From positions 1 to 41,799 of the forward strand of contig NZ_CAMLMK010000012.1 in NCBI RefSeq assembly GCF_946481155.1: a stretch of 41,799 bases of DNA. Reading direction: 5' to 3'. Within the stretch, counting starts at the first letter, position 1; the number at the start of each line of letters is the position of its first letter. Source of the DNA: an uncultured Flavobacterium sp. (lineage in GTDB: Bacteria > Bacteroidota > Bacteroidia > Flavobacteriales > Flavobacteriaceae). This document shows, piece by piece, positions 34,305 through 41,187 of this stretch. The position numbers were made by a program, and so were the translations under genes. The notes under the pieces were generated by a model, which was not told where the DNA came from, searched no databases, and saw only the letters and a program-made list of their open reading frames with translations.

Positions 34305-34753
34305 TATTTCAACAACCCTACTTTTCGTTTCCATTCTTCATAAAAAGGGGGCAGATTCAGCGATAAATTACCGTTTCCGTCCAAGAATACCTGTACTGTT
34401 TCCCCTGTGCAGGCGATTTCGTTATTGGCATCGTAAATTTTATATCTGAAGATCATTTTTGCAGCCGGTGAATCTACAATCGTAGTTTCAATGCGTGCCA
34501 CATCGCCATAACGAAGCGACAATTTATGTTCGCAAACGGATTTCACTATTGGCGTGGTATAACCATATTTATTAACATCCAGATACGAAAGTCCGTGCTC
34601 GCGACCGAACGCTTCACGACCATCCTCAAAATAGGTAATATAGTAGCCATGCCAAACAATACCCAGCGGATCCGTTTCGTTGAAACGAACGCGAATCTCT
34701 TTGGTAACTGTCAGTTCCGTAGCTTCGTTATACTGCTCTTTTCTTTTGATCAT
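34304..34753 (-). CDS. Acyl-CoA/ACP thioesterase (4HBT hotdog)
   Basis: The 149-residue protein belongs to the 4-hydroxybenzoyl-CoA thioesterase-like hotdog family. The catalytic Asp is D28 in FNETDPLGIVWHGYY, in the standard position of the family. It likely hydrolyses or edits acyl thioesters in the pathway, freeing the chain or removing wrong loads. The start is taken at the ATG at 34753; another in-frame start at 34765 adds four residues. It overlaps the ABC permease gene by 26 bases and is coupled to the ketosynthase gene through TAATG. Confidence 0.87.
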   Translation of the reverse strand: MIKRKEQYNEATELTVTKEIRVRFNETDPLGIVWHGYYITYFEDGREAFGREHGLSYLDVNKYGYTTPIVKSVCEHKLSLRYGDVARIETTIVDSPAAKMIFRYKIYDANNEIACTGETVQVFLDGNGNLSLNLPPFYEEWKRKVGLLK

Positions 34754-36017
34754 AAATGATGGCAATAGTGATTGTAATTATAAAAAATAGTAGTAACAGA
34801 CTAATTTCAGAAAGGATTTCGAGAAAACCACCGTTGCGCAGAAGCACATCGTAAAAAGCGTTAAGACCCCAATTCATCGGTGAAACGTGTGATACGTACT
34901 GCATGATTTTCGGCATGGCAAAAACCGGTACCCAAACACCACCAACAGCCGCGAGAATTACTACGGAAGTCGCACCAAACGGAGCCGATTGTTCCTGTGT
35001 TTTTGCAACGGTCCCAAGCAAAATCCCAAATCCGATAGCGGCCAGACCTGAAAATAAGGCGACAATGCTCATCAGAATCAGTTTGCCTTCCACATCGAGC
35101 ATTGGCAATCCCAAATAAGGAAAAAGATAGACACCTACAGCCACCATCAGCAGGAACTGAATCAGGCAAATGATGAGATAGGTTACTGTTTTTCCGGCAA
35201 TGATTACAAAATAGGGTACTGGGTTAGTGATCAGACGAATTTGCGTTCCCTGTCCTTTTTCTTTTACGATGTTGATCGAGAGTGGCACTACAATGAAAAA
35301 TATTGCAAACAGCGCCCAAGCCGGAACGTTATGCTGTACCGAATTCGGAAGGATTTCTTTATTGTTAACTTTCGGGACAATTTCTTTGAAAGTGATAAAG
35401 CTTTCCTGCTCGAAAAGCGGTTCGTCGCCTTCTTCCCCTAATTGGTCCTGAAAAGTAGCATAAATCGACTTGGTCTCGATTTGCGAAATCATTTTATCAA
35501 TCGCGCTTTTCACAGCGTTTTTGAACGTAAGCTGGGTAGCCGGATCAAAATACAACCTGACTTCCTTCGATTTTACAACAGGTTCTTCTTTGGCAACCGC
35601 AGTCGAATCTTCCAGACCGAACTGGCTGACAATTTTATTCACATTCTGGTTTACTTTTACCTGTAAATCGTGGCTCAGTTTTTCCGGAATAATGATTGCT
35701 AACTGGTACTTTCCTTTGTAGACCGCTTCCTGTGCAGTCTTTTCAGTTAAAGCACTCCCGTCAATTTTAGTAACGATTTCGAAGGAACCGCTTTCGTTTA
35801 AATTCTGTTTTACGGTTTTTGAGATTTCGCCGTTATCGTTGTCAACTAATAATACCGGAATTCTGCTTTCAGTAACGGCTTTGAACGTACTGTCCTGGAT
35901 TAGCGTAATGGTAATAATCAGCACCAACGGCATCACAAAAAGGATAACCAGTCCGCCGAAATCCCTCTTAAGCAGGAGCATTTCCTTGTAAACCGACATT
36001 AAAAACTTATACATCAT
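34728..36017 (-). CDS. ABC-2 type transporter permease
   Basis: The 429-residue protein has one N-terminal membrane helix (about residues 22-42), a large extracytoplasmic region (about 45-225) and a set of five to six helices in the C-terminal half, the usual shape of the YhgE/ABC-2 type exporter permease. It contains the IVVPLSINIVKEK segment of this group. With the adjacent ATPase it would export the pigment or a precursor. The start is placed at the ATG at 36017 (MMYKF); a GTG three bases upstream is also in frame. It overlaps the ATPase gene by 11 bases. The substrate is inferred from context. Confidence 0.87.
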   Translation of the reverse strand: MMYKFLMSVYKEMLLLKRDFGGLVILFVMPLVLIITITLIQDSTFKAVTESRIPVLLVDNDNGEISKTVKQNLNESGSFEIVTKIDGSALTEKTAQEAVYKGKYQLAIIIPEKLSHDLQVKVNQNVNKIVSQFGLEDSTAVAKEEPVVKSKEVRLYFDPATQLTFKNAVKSAIDKMISQIETKSIYATFQDQLGEEGDEPLFEQESFITFKEIVPKVNNKEILPNSVQHNVPAWALFAIFFIVVPLSINIVKEKGQGTQIRLITNPVPYFVIIAGKTVTYLIICLIQFLLMVAVGVYLFPYLGLPMLDVEGKLILMSIVALFSGLAAIGFGILLGTVAKTQEQSAPFGATSVVILAAVGGVWVPVFAMPKIMQYVSHVSPMNWGLNAFYDVLLRNGGFLEILSEISLLLLFFIITITIAIIYDQKKRAV

Positions 36018-36762
36018 CACGAAGCTCTTTACCGGTTAATGAAATAAACACATCTTCTAAATTGTGGGCATTGCGCGTAGCTGAAATTAATCCTTCCGGC
36101 GTGCCTTCAACGTAGACTTTCCCTCTGTCGATAATGGCGATTCGGGTACAGAAATCCTGCGCTTCCGTTAAGTGGTGCGAGGTATATATTATGGTTGTTC
36201 CGTTGGCATTCAGTTCTTTTAAATAGTCAATAATTACATTTTTGGACTGTACGTCAACACCTACGGTAGGTTCATCAAGGAACAAAACTGCTGGCTGGTG
36301 TAAAATCCCTGCAATCAGGTTCACGCGGCGTTTCATTCCTCCGGAGAACGTATCTATTTTTTTATCGGCAAACTTCAAAAGCCCCAAATGATCCAGTGTT
36401 TCATCTACTAAATGGCACAGTTTCTTTCCCTTCAGCCCGTACATACTTCCAAAATAACGAAGGTTTTCACGTGCCGTAAGCGTTGGGTACAAAGCATATT
36501 CCTGCGGTACAATCCCGATGGTCTTCTTTATCTGGGTAGCATTGTTTTCGTAAGAGAGTCCATTGATCGTAAAACTTCCCGACGTAGGTTTCACCAATCC
36601 GCAAAGCATCGAAATCAGGGTCGTTTTCCCTGCTCCGTTAGGTCCTAAAAGTCCGAAGATCTCGTTTTTTTCAATCAGCAAACTTAAATTGTCCACTGAA
36701 AATTCATCGGCATCTTTGTACTTTTTATACAGTTGGTTGATATGGATTATCGGTTCGTTCAT
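36007..36762 (-). CDS. ABC transporter ATP-binding protein
   Basis: The 251-residue protein is a CcmA-type ABC ATPase. Walker A GPNGAGKT is at residues 40-47, the signature FSGGMKRR at 139-146, and Walker B AVLFLDEPTVGVD at about 158-170, with the switch His in IIYTSHHL. It powers export together with the overlapping permease. Aryl polyene and flexirubin clusters often carry such a two-component exporter, in addition to the MMPL protein. It lies 6 bases after the BtrH-like gene. Confidence 0.93.
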   Translation of the reverse strand: MNEPIIHINQLYKKYKDADEFSVDNLSLLIEKNEIFGLLGPNGAGKTTLISMLCGLVKPTSGSFTINGLSYENNATQIKKTIGIVPQEYALYPTLTARENLRYFGSMYGLKGKKLCHLVDETLDHLGLLKFADKKIDTFSGGMKRRVNLIAGILHQPAVLFLDEPTVGVDVQSKNVIIDYLKELNANGTTIIYTSHHLTEAQDFCTRIAIIDRGKVYVEGTPEGLISATRNAHNLEDVFISLTGKELRDDV

Positions 36763-36768
36763 GGGATG

Positions 36769-37764
36769 CTAAATTGCCTTTTTTAGTTTTTTGAAAAAAG
36801 CTTCTTCTAAATCGGCCAGTTTTAGTAACTCATCGGCTAATGAATTGTATACATCGGTCTGATTGCTTCTGTTTTTATAAACCCTTGCGGCATTAACTGC
36901 AAAATCGCGCCATAAATCACCGATTGCTGTCATTTCCAGGGAAAGTTCCTTAAGCGTTTCATTCTTCAGAATCACCGAAGCTTCCTGAAGGAATGCCGCG
37001 TAGATGAATCGGAAGCCGCCGCCTCCGGTACCAATCTCCTCCTGCATACGAACCAGTTGCGCCAGATAATGATTGGCTACTTTAACGCCTTTCTTTGCAG
37101 GCCATTTACGGATACTTTTCGCTAAATAACGCATTGCTCTGACTCCCACAATAGGAACCGGCGCCAACATAGCGTTACAGGTATCTTTTATCCCTTTTTT
37201 AATAGCGGTTTCCCAGTCAATTTCTTTCGGAATTTCGATTGGGTAATACATTTGTCCTTTTGGAGCCAGGGCACCTTTTGCGAAGCGCACTTTCTCTAAT
37301 TCCTTTTCGGATAAAGTCGTAACGGTTTCCATTACCGGATCGCTAACTAAAAAAGTGGCGTCGTTTTTACCATACACTACAAGATTATGCGCGTTGAAAT
37401 GAAAACGATACTCATCCGGGAAATAGGTCAGGTTATAAACACCAACCTGCAAACCGGTTGGGATATTGTTTCTTAAATTTTCCTCCAAAGCCTTTTGTGC
37501 TTTTTCATTGTCGGAAAATCTTATTCGTTTTACTTTGATTCCCAGCCGTTTGGCTGCTTTATTAAAAATTGAGCCCGGCATGGGGCGGTAACTGATGGCT
37601 GGCGCGTGATTTACCTTTAGTATCGGCAAATAGAAAAAGAACAACCCGGAGCCAATACCGAAAACCATGGGTTCGCTAATATTTATCCCCTGATGCTTCA
37701 GTAGGTTCGAAGCAACACCGTTCTCGCAATGTGCGGACTGATGATGAATAAAATTAGTCTCCAT
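36769..37764 (-). CDS. BtrH N-terminal domain protein, acyltransferase candidate
   Basis: The 331-residue protein has the N-terminal BtrH-like domain, with Cys13 in SAHCENGVASNLL as the likely nucleophile and a later HNLVVYG His region, and a helical C-terminal DUF4872-like region. BtrH moves an acyl group from an ACP onto an amino sugar in butirosin synthesis. In this cluster such a protein could move the aryl polyene from ACP onto the dialkylresorcinol hydroxyl, making the flexirubin ester; this is an inference. Its ATG shares one base with the stop of the upstream 134-residue gene (TAATG), so the two are made together. Confidence 0.8.
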   Translation of the reverse strand: METNFIHHQSAHCENGVASNLLKHQGINISEPMVFGIGSGLFFFYLPILKVNHAPAISYRPMPGSIFNKAAKRLGIKVKRIRFSDNEKAQKALEENLRNNIPTGLQVGVYNLTYFPDEYRFHFNAHNLVVYGKNDATFLVSDPVMETVTTLSEKELEKVRFAKGALAPKGQMYYPIEIPKEIDWETAIKKGIKDTCNAMLAPVPIVGVRAMRYLAKSIRKWPAKKGVKVANHYLAQLVRMQEEIGTGGGGFRFIYAAFLQEASVILKNETLKELSLEMTAIGDLWRDFAVNAARVYKNRSNQTDVYNSLADELLKLADLEEAFFKKLKKAI

Positions 37765-38168
37765 TAGTTTCCTTTATAATTTTTAAGCTCCTCTACCGAA
37801 ATTTCGAAAGCTTCGGCGTATTTCGCTAAAATTTTGTCATTCAATTTATTAAAAACGGAGGGTTTTCTATGACGTTTTACACGCCATTGCCACATTCCGA
37901 CATAACTTGCCAGAATGCTCCAGTCCATTTTGTGCAGTTCCATAAAATATACAATCGGACTTGAAATTCCGTTTTTCACTTCGTTTCTAGCCTGCTCCAC
38001 CCTTTCATTAATATCTTGTATGGAATTTTCCAGCGCAATGGTTTTAGGTTCCCAACCCGTACTCAAAGCGGTCGTGTAATTGCCATTTTCATCGGTGGCG
38101 TAGCAAAGCTCTTTCATGTTGCTTTTCGAGAGATTGCTTTTGTCCTGCGGTACTTCTTCCTGCTTCAT
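37764..38168 (-). CDS. Unknown 134-residue protein with helix-turn-helix-like C-terminal segment
   Basis: I do not recognise this protein as a family. It has a polar N-terminal part and a Trp/Arg-rich segment, WQWRVKRHRKPSVF, near residues 93-106. The tail, ILAKYAEAFEISVEELKN (about 113-130), has the same pattern as the last helices of XRE-type helix-turn-helix proteins (LAxIAxALGVSxxEL). The resemblance is weak and it may be a degenerate or structural form rather than a DNA-binding protein. It sits between the hotdog genes and the BtrH-like gene, with a one-base gap upstream and TAATG coupling downstream, so it is likely tied to BtrH function. Confidence 0.6.
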   Translation of the reverse strand: MKQEEVPQDKSNLSKSNMKELCYATDENGNYTTALSTGWEPKTIALENSIQDINERVEQARNEVKNGISSPIVYFMELHKMDWSILASYVGMWQWRVKRHRKPSVFNKLNDKILAKYAEAFEISVEELKNYKGN

Positions 38169-38169
38169 T

Positions 38170-38631
38170 TTATCGTTTCTCCTGGATGAATAAATTTATT
38201 TCTGCCTCAAAAAGCAATACTTCATTGCAAAATGTACTGCATAACATCGTACAAATACTGTAATCGTCAGTATCAAAACGGGAATTCAAAATCGCATGGG
38301 TATCAATTGTGCTGCCTACTTTCGGCAAATCCAGAACCTTAACTTTCTTTATTCCGCTGATGAATCCTATCACCTCAACATCTTCCTTTACTTCCTGGTT
38401 TTCATCAAGAAAAAAAGACTGCCCTACAATGGAGGAACAGGTTTGCGCGGCGTTTTCAATCAGGCCCACTTCTGCCAAAACGTTATTGGCAACAAAAAGA
38501 TTTTCCTGCTTGATTTCAAAAACAGTCTTTACTTCCTGCGTATTGAGTTCCAGTATCCAATCGACCATAAGCATCGGTTTGCGATGTGGCAAATAATGTT
38601 TGATGTCGATTGTATTTTCGTACTGCTCCAT
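38170..38631 (-). CDS. Hotdog dehydratase-like protein with Glu kept and His segment lost
   Basis: The 153-residue protein has the hotdog start of FabZ/ApeP-type proteins (YLPHRKPMLMVDWIL, residues 13-27). The active-site helix carries the Glu, E59 in GLIENAAQ, at the position of FabZ Glu. The preceding FabZ HFPGxPxxPG loop is missing; the sequence goes from ENLFVANNV to LAEVGLIEN, about three residues shorter and without His. By itself it probably cannot dehydrate. It resembles ApeP of aryl polyene clusters, which works in complex with ApeI. It is 2 bases from the next hotdog gene and one base from the 134-residue gene. Confidence 0.8.
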   Translation of the reverse strand: MEQYENTIDIKHYLPHRKPMLMVDWILELNTQEVKTVFEIKQENLFVANNVLAEVGLIENAAQTCSSIVGQSFFLDENQEVKEDVEVIGFISGIKKVKVLDLPKVGSTIDTHAILNSRFDTDDYSICTMLCSTFCNEVLLFEAEINLFIQEKR

Positions 38632-38633
38632 AG

Positions 38634-39068
38634 TTATGATGCTAAAACGGTTTTCATCTGACCGCGCGCAATTTCTTTATCTTCTGATTTTGAAACAATA
38701 TCCACCAATGTCACGCCCATGAATTCATGAAGCACATTGACAGTCGTTTCTATTTCAGCTCCCAGTTCCGGCAATTCAGCAATTTCGATTGATTTTATCG
38801 AGCCGATATAACCTGTTGGCGCCGGTTCGTTCTTCAGGTAAAACTGATAACCGGTAAACAAAGCTACTGATTGTGCCATGTGCTCAATCAATCCGGATTC
38901 CTGGAATTTCCCTTCACGTAAAAAAATATTCTCGCTGACTACCTTCAGTCCTGCCACCACTTCATTTTCAGAGAACGAAAGCAGTTTATCCACCATTACA
39001 AACGGGAATTTCTGCGGAATAAGTGTTCCGACAAAATCTTTATCTATGATAGGTAATGTATTTTCCAT
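38634..39068 (-). CDS. Second hotdog dehydratase-like protein with Glu kept and His segment lost
   Basis: The 144-residue protein is a sibling of the adjacent hotdog protein. It has FPFVMVDKLL near residues 21-30 and the active-site helix GLIEHMAQS with E62. The region before it reads ENIFLREGKFQES and has no FabZ HFPG loop; the His next to the Glu (H63) is not in the FabZ catalytic position. It therefore also appears to be half of a dyad. It starts immediately before darB ends its coding frame (zero-base gap), so both hotdog proteins are made with DarB. Which partner it uses is unknown. Confidence 0.8.
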   Translation of the reverse strand: MENTLPIIDKDFVGTLIPQKFPFVMVDKLLSFSENEVVAGLKVVSENIFLREGKFQESGLIEHMAQSVALFTGYQFYLKNEPAPTGYIGSIKSIEIAELPELGAEIETTVNVLHEFMGVTLVDIVSKSEDKEIARGQMKTVLAS

Positions 39069-40202
39069 TTAGCATACGGTTAGATAAGCATAAGCATATG
39101 AGAATCTGCCGCTTTCCGGAACAGACAGCAATATTTTATCGCCTTTTTTCAGCTTTCCTGAATTCATCAGTTCTTCCAGCATCAGGTAAATCGAAGCAGA
39201 ACCTACGTTCCCGACGTCTTTCAGGTTCATGAACCATTTCTCCATCGGAACTTCTATTCCTTTTTCGGCCAACGCATTGTACAATCCGTTCACAAAATAA
39301 TGTGAGGATACATGCGGAAGGAAATAAGTAATGTCTTCCGGACGGATATTGTTTTTATCCATGGCCTCTTTCATACTCACGGCACCCTTTTCAAGGATAT
39401 TTTTATCAAGGATTTTCACGTCCTGTTTAATGGAAAAAACCGATTGTGTCAGCCATTCGTTCGATTTATAATCGCTCCATGGTTTGATACTTCCGTTTTC
39501 CAGCTTATCGCCTCCCGCGTACATACACGCTTCAAGCTCATGTGCATAGGAATACGCTTCCATCCATTCAATTTTCAAGGGATTTTTTCCTGAAGGTTTG
39601 TTTTCCAGTAAAAAAGCCGCGGCGCCATCAGACAGCATCCAGCGAAGGAAGTCTTTTTTAAAAGCTATGATGGGTTGCTCTTCTAGATTCTTGAGATTCA
39701 CAACTTCGCTTTCAAATTTATCGGCGAGCATCCAGGCGGAAACACGTTCCGAACCGGTACACACCGCATTTTTAGTGCTTCCGGATTTCACGGAAAGAAA
39801 ACCGAATTTCAGTGCATTCATCCCCGCATTGCATACTCCCGCAGAAGAATTCAGTTCCACTGACTGATTGTCTAAAAGTCCGTGTACCATGGCAGCGTGC
39901 GATGGCAATAAAGTATCCGGTGTTGAAGTTCCGCATGAAAGCAATTCCATATCATTTTTAGTGAATGTGGCATCGAAAAGCGTCTCGATGGCATTCCTGG
40001 TCAGTTCGGCATTCGTATGCGTGGGATTTCCGTCCTCATCCAAAGCATAATAACGAGAAGTAATTCCATTATTTCTAAGGATTATTCGTCGTGCTTTGGA
40101 GGCGGCGTTATTTATCAACCCAAGAAAAGTTTCCATTTCGTCATTGGAAACCGCTTCATTGGGCAAATATTTTCCCGATTTTGTTATGTAGACTTCAAGC
40201 AT
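39069..40202 (-). CDS. darB: Beta-ketoacyl-ACP synthase III-type dialkylresorcinol synthase DarB
   Basis: The 377-residue protein is a FabH-like condensing enzyme, placed as DarB by its partnership with darA and its family. DarB condenses two beta-ketoacyl precursors toward the dialkylresorcinol ring. The catalytic triad by alignment is C124 in SAGVCNAGM, H297 in LPHVSSHYF and N332 in VGNVGSASI, all present. It is longer than housekeeping FabH (about 320 residues), consistent with the DarB type. It lies 20 bases after darA and its stop adjoins the hotdog gene. Confidence 0.88.
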   Translation of the reverse strand: MLEVYITKSGKYLPNEAVSNDEMETFLGLINNAASKARRIILRNNGITSRYYALDEDGNPTHTNAELTRNAIETLFDATFTKNDMELLSCGTSTPDTLLPSHAAMVHGLLDNQSVELNSSAGVCNAGMNALKFGFLSVKSGSTKNAVCTGSERVSAWMLADKFESEVVNLKNLEEQPIIAFKKDFLRWMLSDGAAAFLLENKPSGKNPLKIEWMEAYSYAHELEACMYAGGDKLENGSIKPWSDYKSNEWLTQSVFSIKQDVKILDKNILEKGAVSMKEAMDKNNIRPEDITYFLPHVSSHYFVNGLYNALAEKGIEVPMEKWFMNLKDVGNVGSASIYLMLEELMNSGKLKKGDKILLSVPESGRFSYAYAYLTVC

Positions 40203-40222
40203 ATTTTAATTTCAAAAATCTT

Positions 40223-41125
40223 TTAAACCCCTCTATAGTAGGATTTCTCCCTTTTTATTCCGGAATATTTTAGGGGATATGTAAAAAGGTGCAAGATATA
40301 GACAATTGGCGAGATTACCCAAATTGCCACCAACAAATAAATATTAAATCCTTTTAGCCATGCGGGGCGGGAATTGTTTTTTTTAATAATCAGATTCGCC
40401 CATACTTTGAACATTTTATTGGCTTTTTTATCCATTTCGATTAAGAACGGACGTATTTCAACAGCGTCTTTCTCCAATAATTCCTGTTGCAGATTATCGT
40501 AGGAATTAGATTTTAAGTTTTTAAGAATGACCGTCCCAAATTTCTCCGATTCCCGAATTTCCTTATCCGAAACGCCCGGTTTTGGAAAAATGCCCAAATA
40601 CTTCTTTTTTTCGCCGGAAAACATCCATTCGACAATCGTTATAACGCTGATATGATTGATGTTTCGATCGGCCAAAGCAATATTTCCAACTAATTTTGCA
40701 CCAACCTCGGTGAGCAGTTTTTTCATTTTCTCCTGAGCAAACGCCCACATATTCCGGCAGCCGATAACGGTAACGACAGGAGTATTTTCAAGTAATGGCT
40801 TAGCAAATTCGCTTTTCAGAAAGGAATTTACCGGAATGGATGGCGATAGGTACCACACCTGATAACCTAAAATTACCAAATCGTATTTTTTAGCAAGAAT
40901 CTCTTCCGAAGGCGGATGGATTTTTGACGGAATCTGAAGAAAAGACTCCGGAAATGCATCAAAAAAAGCTTCTTTCTTCCATGGGAAATGAAATGGTTTT
41001 TCCATCTCAATTTTATAGAAGGTGACCGAAACCTCCGGATCATCCAGAAGCGGTTTTGCAATATTTTGTACAATTTCACCCAGCTGTCCCGATTGGGTAT
41101 AATAAACTACGAGTACGTTTTTCAT
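40223..41125 (-). CDS. darA: Dialkylresorcinol condensing enzyme DarA
   Basis: The 300-residue protein has a flavodoxin-like N-terminus, VLVVYYTQSGQLGEI (residues 4-18), a conserved VILGYQVWYLSPSIPV in the middle, and a C-terminal hydrophobic stretch (about 268-292). This matches the DarA family, which acts with DarB in forming and aromatising dialkylresorcinol. The final redox step (aromatisation) is the presumed role, given the flavin-binding fold. An exact -7 element lies 23 bases upstream, so darA probably opens a main transcript of the cluster. It is a strong marker for a flexirubin or dialkylresorcinol pathway. Confidence 0.88.
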   Translation of the reverse strand: MKNVLVVYYTQSGQLGEIVQNIAKPLLDDPEVSVTFYKIEMEKPFHFPWKKEAFFDAFPESFLQIPSKIHPPSEEILAKKYDLVILGYQVWYLSPSIPVNSFLKSEFAKPLLENTPVVTVIGCRNMWAFAQEKMKKLLTEVGAKLVGNIALADRNINHISVITIVEWMFSGEKKKYLGIFPKPGVSDKEIRESEKFGTVILKNLKSNSYDNLQQELLEKDAVEIRPFLIEMDKKANKMFKVWANLIIKKNNSRPAWLKGFNIYLLVAIWVISPIVYILHLFTYPLKYSGIKREKSYYRGV

Positions 41126-41148
41126 TCCTGTTTTTTAAATTCCGAAAG

Positions 41149-41156
41149 CAAAGATA
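41149..41156 (-). promoter_or_regulatory. Candidate -7 promoter element upstream of darA
   Basis: The minus strand reads TATCTTTG, an exact TAnnTTTG match ending 23 bases before the darA ATG, within the 62-base gap after the FAD oxidoreductase gene. A -33 element is not clear, with only a TTTC at about the right spacing. It suggests that transcription of darA and downstream genes can begin here. Confidence 0.5.
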
Positions 41157-41187
41157 AACAACCTTAAAGGCATCCGAAATTGTTTTG

